Shown here: positions 53,701 through 64,000 of the stretch, piece after piece | Layout of the letters: every line of letters starts with the position of its first letter | Position numbering within the stretch: position 1 is the first letter of the stretch | Assembly: GCA_010405405.1 (NCBI GenBank) | Contig: MU004230.1 | Span: 3,831,119-3,895,118, forward strand | Origin: Microthyrium microscopicum | Lineage: Eukaryota; Ascomycota; Dothideomycetes; Microthyriales; Microthyriaceae | Direction: 5' to 3' | DNA length: 64,000 nt | Position numbers and translations under genes: made by a program | The notes under the pieces: generated by a model | Database searches by the model: none | Told to the model about the DNA's origin: nothing | The model's input: only the letters and a program-made list of their open reading frames with translations

Positions 53701-56533
53701 TTAGTACTAAAGTTTTTAGAAGTATTAATTCTCTTACTTGCTATACTAGTTACTATACCTAGAGCTATGTAGGTTTTACTAATAGATTCCCTTTTATATA
53801 GCCTTTTTAATAAGTAGGTTTACTAATAGTCTATACCTAGTACTAGCTATTAGAAATTATAGCTAAAGCTAAATAGGCTTAAGGATAAAGAGGTTTTATT
53901 ATATAGATATCCTATTAATATAGGTTTTACTAATATACGCTTTATTCTTACTAATTATTAGTTAGGCTACTATATTAGAGTCTTATTATGTTTATAAAGG
54001 CCTCTTTAATAACTAACTCTTAGTAAGTCTATTATTAGCTTTGCTATAATCTTTACTAATTACAATTTTACTAGCGTAATTTATCTTAATAGAATAGTAT
54101 TTCTAACTCTTTTAGTAAATATAAGTAAGTTTTATTATTCTTTTTAATCCTTACTCATTATTTTTACTTAGTTTTTTTACTAATCTTTAGTTTAACTAAT
54201 AGTATCCTATTTGTTAAGTTCTTTAAGCTCTTCTTTAGTAAATTCTTAATAGAAAAAGTAAGTATTATTAGCTTTACTATTATGCTTACTAACATTAGTT
54301 TTAGCTATTAAATCTATACTTATACGTATAAGCTACTATTACCTAGTTAAAGGAGGAATTTTAAGGAAACTAGGACTATAAGTAATATTTTTTATCTAAA
54401 TAGTTAATTTTAATAGTATTAGGTACGTATATTAACTATAACGATCTTACTTCTCTTAGCCTAATTACCTCTACTATTACTACTAGCTCTACTTACTTTA
54501 CTAGCTTTACTAACTCTACTAACTCTACTAGCTCTACTAATTAACTAGCCTAGTAAGCCTTACTAACTATTCCCTCCTATATATACTTTTCCTTTTCTTT
54601 ACCTTAATATTTCTCTTTATTTATAGTTTTTATAATAATAATACTTTATAATACTTTATAATACTCTATAATACTTATAATTCTGCTAGTTTTACTAGCC
54701 TTTTTAGTCTAAAAACTAGTTTAATTAATATACTATCTTTCTCTAGCTTAAACTCTAGTTTAATTATTATTTTTACTATTTTGTTAATTTACTAGTTTGA
54801 CTATCTTTATGTCTATCTATTTTCTAGTTAAACTCCTAATTTAACTATTCTTTTAGCCATTTTAGCTATTTTGTTAGTTTAACTATTATTAAAACTTTTT
54901 CTTTAGCTATTTTAGTTACCTCTCTAGTATAATTATTATTAAAATTATTTCTTTAGCTTATTTAGTTAAACTAATAGTTTAACTATTATTAGAACTCTTT
55001 TTTTTATTAGAATTCTAATAAAAGCGTTTATTTGTTTATTATATTAGTATATCTGATAGTACTAAGTCTTCTTTAGTTTTACTAGCATAATTTAGAAAAT
55101 TAAAAATACTAGAAAAAAGGGAATAAGTTTTATAATATTACTCTTATTAAGTAGGATTAGGCTTAGATTTTTAAGGACTAGTTATACTAGATTAGCGTAG
55201 TATAAGCTACTATAATAACTAGTATTACTATTAGTCTTAGGTCTATAGAAATTTAAGTTATACCTATTACTCTTTTGTGCCTAATGTCCTAGTTTTATTA
55301 ATATATTTTAGTAGTTTCGCTACTTTACTCTCTATCTTAAGTTATATAAAACAAACTCCCTAATAATATAGGTAAAGCTAGGAAAGCTAATCTTTTCTCT
55401 TGCTACTTACTATTTTGCTAATTTGTCTATAAAAAGAATTAACTAGTTTTACTATACTTATATATACTAGTAGCTATAGCGATTTCTAATTACGTTTCCC
55501 TTTTATAAAGAAACGTAAATATAGCTAAGAAGATAATACTTTCCTAGTACTACTAGGTTAGTTACTATTAAATTTACGGTTTACCTTCCTTATCTTCTAT
55601 AATATCTCTTATAGCCTAAACTAGTTCCTAATAGAATTATATTATAAGATTTACTCGTCCCTTAAATAGGTCTAATGTACGTTCTACTCTAAACATATTA
55701 GTAATGTAGTAAAATACCTATAGGTAAATATAGTTATACTATTTATTAATAGTAATTTAATTAGTAAGAGTACCTACTCTAGGCTTGTATTTAAATACTA
55801 TATAATTTATACTAAAGGATAAAAAATCTTTATATAGCTACTATAAAGGATAGTAAGCTAATTACTAGTTAGTATAGGAAAAAGGAAAGGAATTACTAAT
55901 TCTTACGATATATAGACTATAGTGCTATATTTACCTTAGCTTATTCTTCTATAATATTTTGTAGCTTAACAAAAGGTATAAATAGCTTTTAGTAAAGTTA
56001 GTTTTATTAGTAATAGTAATACTTATTTTTAACTATACTAGACTTACCTTATAAAGGGAAAATAAACTAAACTTAAACTACTATTCTTATATAATAAATT
56101 AACTAGTATTACTAGTAATAAGTAATTAAATCTAACCTTTAAATAATAATTAGTATAAATATACTAAGCTTGTATACTTTATAACCTATAAAGGTTAGTA
56201 AATAGACTAAGAGGAGTGCTAAGAGCTCTCTCTTTATCTATTTAGCGTAACTAAGTATATAGATCTAAGGCAACGTATTTATTAGTATCCTTATAACTAG
56301 TAAGCCCTATAGCTTTACTATAAGTAAGCTATATTTTAAGTAAAGCTTCCTAGAAACGTTAAGTAAGTATGTCTTTCTAAACAATATAGCTAGTAATCTA
56401 CCTTATAATTATAACTATAAGGTAAAGTAAAATATATATAGTAGGTATTAAGAAAGAGAAGTAGTATAAATAGGTTAAACTATAAATCTATTAGCTATTA
56501 TTAGTAAAGGAGAGAGAAAGAATAAGAATATAT
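50771..56533. repeat. Unclassified decayed repeat DNA (left half of the island)
   Basis: A + strand reading across 51480-53250 is rich in Asn, Ser, Thr and Tyr and shows fewer stops than chance would give in such AT-rich DNA, so a low-complexity protein was probably encoded. I find no transposase, reverse transcriptase or integrase motif. Short degenerate repeats occur at 54480-54545 (CTCTACTAG-like words), 54640-54675 (three copies of ATACTTTATA-like words) and 54850-55010. Confidence 0.5.
51657..51800 (+). repeat. Four tandem 36-base units (12-residue NYSYNNSTYSNP-like repeat)
   Basis: Units begin at 51657, 51693, 51729 and 51765. In one + strand frame each reads as a variant of NYSYNNSTYSNP, and all differences are point changes. 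The period is a multiple of three and no stop falls inside, so this is the trace of a repeat in a once-coding region rather than random AT-rich sequence. Confidence 0.8.
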
Positions 56534-56573
56534 TATAATAATTCCTCTTTATAGGCTTTATAGCAGTATTATA
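56534..56573 (+). repeat. Part of the 5' LTR
   Basis: Matches 63961-64000 over 40 bases with two differences, each G here and A at the right-hand copy. The outer and inner LTR ends are not clear. The LTR probably continues for a few hundred bases towards gag. Confidence 0.65.
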
Positions 56574-57349
56574 AGAGAGATCTTATTATAAGATCACGCG
56601 CTAGACCTAAGGAAGTTAGCACGCCTAAGGATCTACTAAGTAGACTTACTTCCCTTATAGATCTATAGCTCTTCTAGATCTTCTTCTCTCTCTCTTTTAT
56701 TTATAGATTCTAGAATACAATCTAATTATCTACTTACTTAAGTTCTATAGCTTATTATATAATCTATAAACTATTTAAATATTCGTACGCTTATACTACG
56801 CACCCTAGAATTTACTTCTAAAGAAGCGCCTATATAAATTAATATCTTACGCGCATAGTCTTAGACTCTATTAAAAATCTTTCGTAGATTTCACTAAATC
56901 TATTAGCTTTATTAACCTCTTATCTAATTAGAGCGTTAGGATTTCCTAATACTCTTAGACCTACTAATAGCCTAAGCGTTAATTGCCTCTTATCCTTAGT
57001 TCTATAGAATATTAAAGTTTGTCTTCTATACTACTACTAAATATCTATAATTATATTTAATATACTTACTATTAAAACGCATTAAATAAATAAGTATTCC
57101 CTCCTAGTATCCTTCTTTATTATTTATAACTATAACTAATAAGGCTTCTACCTAATAGACCTAAGTTAATAACTATATAGCCTACTTACTATCCCTAGTT
57201 ACTTATACTTAGCCTTATAATTAGCATTAATTCCTATTTTCTATATACTTATATAACCTATCTTTATTACGTTGCCCTTTTGCTATACGTACTAAGTATT
57301 AAAATAGACTTAATACTTAGGATATAGTATAACTAGATACTATCTAGAA

Positions 57350-59200
57350 AGTAGTAGATTTAGTAAAGAACGTCTTAAGACTATTAAAACCGCTAGAACT
57401 AAACTTAAGAGCGTTATTAAAAGATAAAGATAAGTTAAAAGATAATTATTTATTAGAATAAGGTTATAAAGACAAAGAGACTAAAGCGTTAGAAGATGCT
57501 CCTTAAAATACTAGTTAAATAACTTTACTAAACTAAATAAACATAAAAGATAACTAACTACTAGCTCCTTTTTAACCTAATAATAATACTAAACTTTTTC
57601 TTAAAATATATAAATAGCTAATAGAACTACGCTAATAAGCTAAAGGCTCTAGAGTACTACTTATATTAATATCTTACTATCTTATAGTAGTAGACCTTAA
57701 TTAACTAGTTACTTTAACTATTAATAAGAATTCTCTAATCTTTTAAGCTACTTAAGTATAAAAGATGCTTAGTAAAGAAGGCAATAAGCTAAAGGATATA
57801 GGAATATATCTTTATTATAAAGAAAAGTAATTAGATCTTCGTTACTATTCTTACTACCTAATTAAATTAGGTATAGATTTAGAATATCTATTAAAAGGAG
57901 AGCTTATATTAAACGACTTAGTTATATAGCTTTACGCCTTCCTATTAGCTTCTTAAACCGTAGCTTACCTCTTTAAAATTAAGTAGAATATAAATGCTTA
58001 TAATATAGACTTAATCTATACTTTCTAAGAAAAAGCTCTAAAAGCTTAGAGAAAGATATAGAACTTAGCTAAGACTAATAATAAATATATAAAATAGATT
58101 ATCTACCTTAAAGCACAAATCTAAGATAATACTATTACTCTTAAGGAAGTAGTAACTACTTACTAAAAGGTATAAAAACTATAATATAATAATAATCTAC
58201 TTAAGGAAGTACTTACTACCTATATTAATAAGATTAGTAAATATTACAAAGTTCTATAAGAGAAGGTAGATAAAGCTACTATCCTTTAAGCCTAAGTTAA
58301 CGCTCTCTAAAAGAAACCCTTAGCTACTAAGGCAACTAATTCCTATCTTAATTATAATAAGTTAGTAAATAATAATCTATTTCACTAGACCTTCTTAGCT
58401 TAAGATATAGACTAACCTAACTTAAATATGCCTCTAGGAGTACTAGACTTATATTAAACTACTCTCTTCTTTAATCTTAACTTAATTAATAGCGCTTTTC
58501 TCCTTAAAGTATAGAGCAATAAGCCTTTACTCTTCTTAAGAAAAAATAAGTAGAAGTACTATACTTAGAAAGGTAAAGTATTAGATTATCTTAATAATAA
58601 TATATAAGTCTATTTTATAAAAGCCTTTAAGATTTAAGTTATCTAAGAAGCAATAAAGGATTAAGCGTTTAGTACTATTAATAAGTAAAGTAATTATAAG
58701 TTAACTAACCTATATTTATTTATAGTAAAGATATAGTCTAATCTAGACTATAAGTATAGTATTAAAAATAGCTATATTATTACTAAAACTTAGCTTAAAA
58801 GTTAAGAAGCTATAATAAAGCCTACTAAGAAGCTTAAATAATTCCTAGCTTACTTCTTAGAAAACTTATAAAAAGCTAAGCTTAGTAATTAAGATAAGAT
58901 TATTAAAATACGTCTCCTTTTACTTCTAAAGTTCATAAAGAGAGTACTCTTTATAAAATTAAAAACATTTACTAACTTCCTTAAGAGCTTATATACTATT
59001 ACTCATTATATTAAATACGTCTTCTCTACTAATTTATAAAGCTATAATAATAATAATCATCTAGTAGCTAAGGGTAGTAAATAGAAACTAAAGTTTAACT
59101 ACCCTTTAGATATTTATAATGCCTTAAAGGCTAATAACTATTATATAAAGTATAAAGAAAAAAGCTATAGCTATTAATATAACTTAGCACTATATAAAGA
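57350..59200 (+). pseudogene. Gag remnant with degenerate zinc knuckle
   Basis: Stretches of a Lys/Leu/Asn-rich protein are readable between stops. Near 59130-59195 the reading ALKANNYYIKYKEKSYSY lines up with a retroviral-type CCHC knuckle, where the first two Cys and the His all appear as Tyr (TGT to TAT and CAT to TAT), exactly the C-to-T/G-to-A changes RIP makes. The N-terminal limit is a guess. Confidence 0.55.
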
Positions 59201-59689
59201 TAAAGATACCCTTTTAGACGCCAAAATTTAACTAAAGGTTACTACTATTATTATAAAGTTTACTACTATCTACAATTAAATTATTACTTAATCTTCTTAG
59301 TCCTTAACTATAAAGAATAATTATAATAAGTACAATTATAGTAACGATATAAAAAACTAAAAGCTCTTCTATAAAGATACGTAAAGGAGCTAAATAAGTA
59401 AAAAGCGCATAATTAGCAACAAAAAAAGAAGGAACCTAACCCTAAGCTAGTTCTCTCTAAAAAATAAATCTAATATAAGATTAATAAGACTATCTAGCGC
59501 CTAAAAGACAATCTCTAATAAGCATCATCCCTAGAGCCTACTATATTTAATAATACTAAACTAGCTATTATTAAAATATTCCTCACCTTTATAATATATA
59601 ATTTTCATCCTTAAGAAGTAGCCACTATACTTATAGTAAGTAACTAATAAACTACCTCTAGTATCATATTCTCTCTAAAATAAGGCTAC

Positions 59690-59960
59690 TACTTAAAAAT
59701 TAATATCCTTATAAATACTAGTAGTAGAATAATAAAAATTATTTACCCTAACTTTATTAAATAATATAGGATCCCTACTATTAATCTCTCTACTCCTTAA
59801 ATTATATAATTAGCTAATAATAAAGCTATTATAAAAGTTAATAAAGCCACTATAGTTAATATCTATTTAGGAGAATATATTAAACAAATTTACTACTTTA
59901 TTATAAACATTACTAGCTATAACCTTATCCTTAATAATCCTTAGATTAATCTCTATAAAG
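59690..59960 (+). pseudogene. Aspartic protease remnant
   Basis: At 59714-59725 the active-site triad region reads NTSS where retroelement proteases have Asp-Thr-Gly. Downstream IPTINLSTP, LANNKA and YNLILNNP fit the usual flanking blocks. Both key changes are G-to-A. Confidence 0.6.
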
Positions 59961-60239
59961 TTACTCTTAAAGAAGGTAAAAAGTAAATCTACTTTAACTT
60001 AGACTACTACCTTATATACTACTTACTAGTAGGCTACTTAATCTTAGTAAATTATAAAGGCTACTTAGTTAATCTAATAAACCCTTACTTTAAAAACGTT
60101 ACTATAATTAGTACTACTACCTTTATTAAGTTACTAGAATAAAGCTAGTAATTTAGCAAAATCTAGCCTAATAACTTTAAAAATAAAAAGGAAAAGAAAT
60201 CTCTAGATCTAGATCCTATACTAAAAAAAGACGTTACTA

Positions 60240-61250
60240 TTAACTTAAGTAAAATCTTACCTAAGAATTTTAAAAAATAGTAAGAGAAATATAATAAGCC
60301 TCTTCTTTTATAAGAAAAGATTCTTAAATGCCTACTAAAGGAATATTATTATTATATAAACGTCTTTAACTTAAAATTAAGTAATAAACTTATACTATAC
60401 TATAACGAATAGAATTACTCTATTAATATTATCCTAGACGCTATAATCCCTAAACGCTACTATAATAGCTTAAGTTACTAAGAATCCTTTATCATTAAAT
60501 AATATATTAATTAGATACTTAGTTAAGATTAAGTTTAAGCTAGTAAGTTATATTACGCTATACTAATACTATACATATATAAACTAGAAGAAGAAATTTA
60601 AGTTTATATTAATTATTATAAACTTAATAAGATTATATAAAAAAATTATAACATCCTTTTATAGCTACTAGAAATACTTATCTATATCTATTACGTAAAA
60701 TACTTCTCTAAATTTAACGTTATTACTACCTTTATATATATCCATATTAAACCTAACAATAAATATAAAACTATATTCTTAACTTATTACGAGTTATATA
60801 AATTTAAAGTTATACTCTTTAGCCTTACTAAAGCTCTAAAAACCTTCTAAGCTTATCTTAACTATATTCTAATTAATTACCTAGATAACTTTATTATAGG
60901 CTATATAAATAATCTATTAGTCTTTAGTAATACTAAAGCTAGCTATACTACTTATATCTACCTAGTCCTAAAAGTAATAGATAAAGTAGGATTATACTTA
61001 AATATCTAGAAGTATAAATTTAATACTTAACGAATTAAATACCTTAGCCTAATTATTACTACTAAAGGCATTAAGATAGACTTAGAGAAGGTTTAAAGCG
61101 TAGTTAACTAGTAACGTCCCTTTTTAATAAAAGACGTTTAAGCTTTTCTTAGCTTTACTAACTTCTATTACTAATTTATTCTTAAATATTTAAAGACTAT
61201 AATACTACTAATAGTACTTATAAAGAAAGACGCTATAGTAATCTTTCTTT
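60240..61250 (+). pseudogene. Reverse transcriptase remnant
   Basis: Clear blocks of a Ty3/Gypsy enzyme occur: YFSKFNVITTF near 60700, FKVILFSLTKALKTF near 60800, the catalytic box YINNLLVFS at 60902-60928, and IKYLSLIITTKGIKIDLEKV near 61030-61095. The box should hold two Asp; both are Asn here (G-to-A), so the enzyme would be dead even without the stops. Confidence 0.88.
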
Positions 61251-61720
61251 AAAACTCTAATAAACTAGAGGAACGTACGTTTAAGAAGCTAAAGTAAGAC
61301 TTTATATCTACTAAGATATTACGTTATTTTAACTATATAAAAGAAATATAGCTAAAGATAGACGCCTTAGATTAGGTCTATACTATAGTCCTCTCTTAAA
61401 AAAGTAATAATAAGAAGCTTTACCTAGTTACGTACCTCTTAAAGAAAATAACCCTAATAGAATATAATTATAATATTTATAATAAAGAGCTTCTAGCTAT
61501 TATCCACGTATTTAAAGAGTAAGAACTAGAGCTATTTAGCTCTATTAACTCTATTTAAGTATTCTCTAATTACTATAACTTTTAGACGTTTATAATAATA
61601 AAACGTCTCTCTTAATAATAAGCTAGATAAGTTAAGTTCCTCTCCTAGTTTTACTTTAAGATAAAGTACTACCTAGGTATAGCTAATAGAAAAGTAGATA
61701 CTCTTACCTATTAGTTATAA
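61251..61720 (+). pseudogene. RNase H remnant
   Basis: Directly after the RT, LKIDALD at about 61355-61370 matches the first catalytic Asp block. YNIYNKELLAIIHVFKE near 61470-61520 keeps the catalytic Glu block with few changes. The order and spacing match Ty3/Gypsy RNase H. Confidence 0.75.
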
Positions 61721-62159
61721 GATATTCTATAAAGTAATAATAATCCCTACGTTTCTTAATAAGTCTAACCTTTACTATTCCTATACTAATTTAATATAGA
61801 ACACGTAATAAAGCTAGCTATATTACTTATTAAACCTACTTGCTTCTTAATATTATACTTAGCTACTATTACTTAAGATAAGTTAGATATTTTTAATCCT
61901 AAGGGTAAGCTACTTAATCCTATAGGAGAGTCTCTTAATAATAACAAGACACCTAAAAGTAAGCTACTTAATCCCTTAAGAGATAACCTATCCCTAAATT
62001 TTAATAGCGACTAATTCCTATAGAATATTATAAATATAGCAAAGCATAATAAAATAATAATTACTATTTACTACGCTAAGACTAACTACTAGCTCTTCTT
62101 ACTCTTTAGTACTCTAAAATAAAAATAAATTAAGCTTAGAAACTACGTAGTAGCTACTA

Positions 62160-63340
62160 ATAAGATAATTTTCTACTATAACTAGATCTTTATTCTTTAA
62201 GATAAGCTTTAGCGTTATACTATATAGAGCGCGTATAGTTATAAAGCTATAGGCTATAGCAGAGTAGTAATAACTTATTATTATCTATAAGAAGATTACT
62301 AGTAGCCTAAGATATTATAGGATATTAAAAGCTTTATTAAAGGCTATAAATGCGTATTTACTAAACCTATTTGCTAAAAGAAGTAAGGTTTTCTACGTTA
62401 ATTTCCTCTCCCTAAGTATACATAGTTAAATATCTCTATTAACTTCACTATCTTACTACCTCACTATTTATACTAAGGTATAATCTACTAATATATTATA
62501 GTAGTTATTAACTAATATATATAGACTTAGCGTTTTATTCCACTATTAGACCTATTTATAGACTTAATAATACTAGCCTTTATTAACTACGTATAGAAGC
62601 TTATTAACTAGCTATTAATAATTCTTTTAGATTATAGTAGCTAATTTACCTCTATATTTTAGAAGCGCTTATGTAAACGTATAAGCACTATACTTTGTCT
62701 TAGTATAGCCTTTTACCCTAAGACTAATAGTATAATAAAAATCTTAGTTACTATACTTAAGTAATTCCTACACGCGTTTATTAACTAGAATTAAAATAAC
62801 TAGGTAGCCCTTCTACTCTTTACTAAATTCGTAGTTAATTCTACTATAAATGCTACTATAAGAGTTATACCTTTTAAAGCTTAAAATAGATTTAACCCTT
62901 AATTAGGTCTTAAGTCCTTACATTACTTCTTAAAACCTATAAATACCTCTATAGCTACTAATAAGGAAGCTATTAATGTAGATATAATATAGATAAGTCG
63001 CGCTAAGATATATAATTACCTAATAGAGTAATTAATATAAGCATAAGCTTAGTAGGCAGAATATGCTAACTACTATTACTACGTAGCCTTAGACCTAATA
63101 CTAGGCAACTAGATTTACTTAAATATATAGAACTACTCTACTTTACGTCCTTTAAAGACTCTAGACAATAAGAATATAAGCCCTTTTTATATAATTAAGA
63201 AAATTAATACTATTACTTATAAACTTAATTTCCTCTCTTCTATAAAGATATATAATATCTTCTACGCCTAGGTCCTTTACTATATTATAGATAACGCTAA
63301 GCTACTTAAGTACGCTAATCTACTACTAGCGATTATTAAA
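62160..63340 (+). pseudogene. Integrase remnant
   Basis: Zinc-binding and core blocks are degenerate but in order: FIKGYKCVF near 62340, INFTILLPHYLY near 62440, FTSIFQ/KRLCKRI near 62650-62680, AFYPKTNSIIKILVTILK near 62705-62765 (the catalytic Glu of the core lies in this block and appears as Lys), and the C-terminal LRPLKTLDNKNISPFYIIKK near 63140-63205. Confidence 0.78.
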
Positions 63341-63369
63341 GAAACTATAAATAATAATAAATAGTCTAT

Positions 63370-63540
63370 TAATACTATTATTAATAGCTACTTCACTAGT
63401 TAATATAAGAAGCTATAATATAAGATTAAGTATACTAGTTATAATAAAGCTAAATAGTATAATTAAATAGCTGCTAAGAACGTACTAGAGCTTATTGCTA
63501 AGTTTTATACTTAATACCTTAGTAAGCTAAGTCTATACCC
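63370..63540 (+). pseudogene. Chromodomain remnant at the end of the polyprotein
   Basis: After the integrase tail, the readable words YKIKYTSYNKAK, NVLELIAKFYT and LSKLSLYP follow the pattern of retroelement chromodomains (a K-W/Y-x-G-Y block, then a helix and a Pro-rich end). This places the element among the chromoviruses. Confidence 0.62.
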
Positions 63541-63840
63541 TACCTAGATATTACTAATACTAGAGCCTACTAGTAATAATATTAATTATAACTTTAATAG
63601 CGTTCCTACTAATTAGGAAAAGTAAATAATTATACTACTAATTTTCTTATATTAATAAGATTACTAACTACTAGACTACTAGAACTTAAGAACTAGAGTA
63701 TTCTAAGAATATCTTAGGGTTTATTAATGCTTCTTAATAGTTGCCTTAGTAGGCTAGAGGTTAAGATACTCTAAATAGCTAGTATAGTTAGTATTGTACT
63801 ATAGAAGAATTAAAATACTACTTATTACTAAAAGTTTATT

Positions 63841-63880
63841 AGACTAGACTAGACTAGACTAGACTAGACTAGACTAGACT
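63841..63880. repeat. Pentanucleotide microsatellite (AGACT)8
   Basis: Eight perfect AGACT copies lie between the chromodomain remnant and the 3' LTR. The perfect state inside a heavily mutated element suggests that the array expanded after RIP, or that it lacks the CpA target of RIP. Confidence 0.9.
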
Positions 63881-63960
63881 AGATTAAAATAGAAGAAACT
63901 AAGAAAGTAGTTATAATTAGTAATCTATAGCCTAGAGAGCTATACTAAAGAGGAAGATTA

Positions 63961-64000
63961 TATAATAATTCCTCTTTATAAGCTTTATAGCAATATTATA
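63961..64000 (+). repeat. Start of the 3' LTR (cut by window end)
   Basis: This stretch repeats 56534-56573 with two G-to-A differences and runs into the edge of the window. Confidence 0.65.

Larger units (their letters stand above)
50771..64000. repeat. AT-rich, RIP-degraded transposon island
   Basis: From about 50770 to the window end the sequence becomes dominated by TA, CTA and TAG words, with CA and TG dinucleotides almost gone and C kept mainly before T. That is the footprint expected from RIP, which changes CpA to TpA on either strand of repeated DNA in ascomycetes. Stop codons interrupt all long frames. The right half is a recognisable LTR retroelement; the left half is other decayed repeat DNA. 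Confidence 0.9.
56534..64000 (+). mobile_element. RIP-inactivated Ty3/Gypsy chromovirus (3' LTR cut by window end)
   Basis: On the + strand, separated by stops, the domains come in Ty3/Gypsy order: gag with zinc knuckle, protease, reverse transcriptase, RNase H, integrase and a terminal chromodomain. A 40-base stretch at 56534-56573 recurs at 63961-64000 with two differences, marking the 5' and 3' LTRs. The element is therefore at least 7.4 kb. Chromodomain elements of this kind often target heterochromatin, which fits the AT-rich setting. It cannot make protein. Confidence 0.85.

Overview
The window is nuclear DNA from a filamentous ascomycete (Pezizomycotina). The genes have short introns of about 46-57 bases with GTRNGT donors, CTAAC-type branch points close to a YAG acceptor, and intergenic spacing of 0.2-4 kb. 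The gene set includes palC, ATG3, a DUG1-type dipeptidase, a Git3-type GPCR, a TRI12-type transporter, a cutinase and a PARP-UBC fusion. The sequence does not decide the class or species. About 13 kb at the right end is extremely AT-rich and carries the marks of repeat-induced point mutation (RIP).

Layout. 1-570: 3' end of a fungal hypothetical gene. 2.8-4.3 kb: a seven-helix receptor (minus), followed by a 4 kb gene-poor stretch. 8.4-9.2 kb: a secreted protein. 10.1-12.4 kb: an uncharacterised coiled-coil/RS-rich gene convergent with a COG7-like gene. 13.7-17.3 kb: a 1,187-residue protein joining an RWD-like N-terminus, a PARP6/8-like ADP-ribosyltransferase domain and a UBE2Q-like E2 domain. 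18.1-21.3 kb: two tandem paralogous F-box/zinc-finger genes. 22.9-25.4 kb: a CFEM-like secreted protein convergent with palC. 25.9-29.5 kb: a Cys-rich surface protein, ATG3 and a small secreted protein.

30.8-37.7 kb is an accessory pocket: a CorA-like membrane protein, an amidase pseudogene and a broken CmcJ/GA4-desaturase-like gene in divergent orientation, and an intact secreted cutinase. 38.0-46.0 kb is housekeeping: a very large mitochondrial PPR-type protein head-to-head with mitochondrial ribosomal protein mL58, then DUG1, which has an in-frame upstream start encoding a probable mitochondrial presequence. 46.2-48.3 kb is a TRI12-family MFS transporter. 48.3-50.8 kb has no gene but carries a perfect 13-bp hairpin.

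50.8-64.0 kb is a RIP-degraded transposon island. Its right half is a Ty3/Gypsy chromovirus fossil in which gag zinc knuckle, protease, reverse transcriptase, RNase H, integrase and chromodomain can still be read in order on the + strand, with catalytic residues replaced through C-to-T/G-to-A changes. Pieces of both LTRs are visible at 56.53 kb and at the window end. The left half is a separate decayed element that I could not classify. No wholly new system stands out. The best leads are the PARP-E2 fusion, the decayed amidase/CmcJ pair, the sharp RIP boundary, the two long hairpins, and the dual-start dipeptidase.
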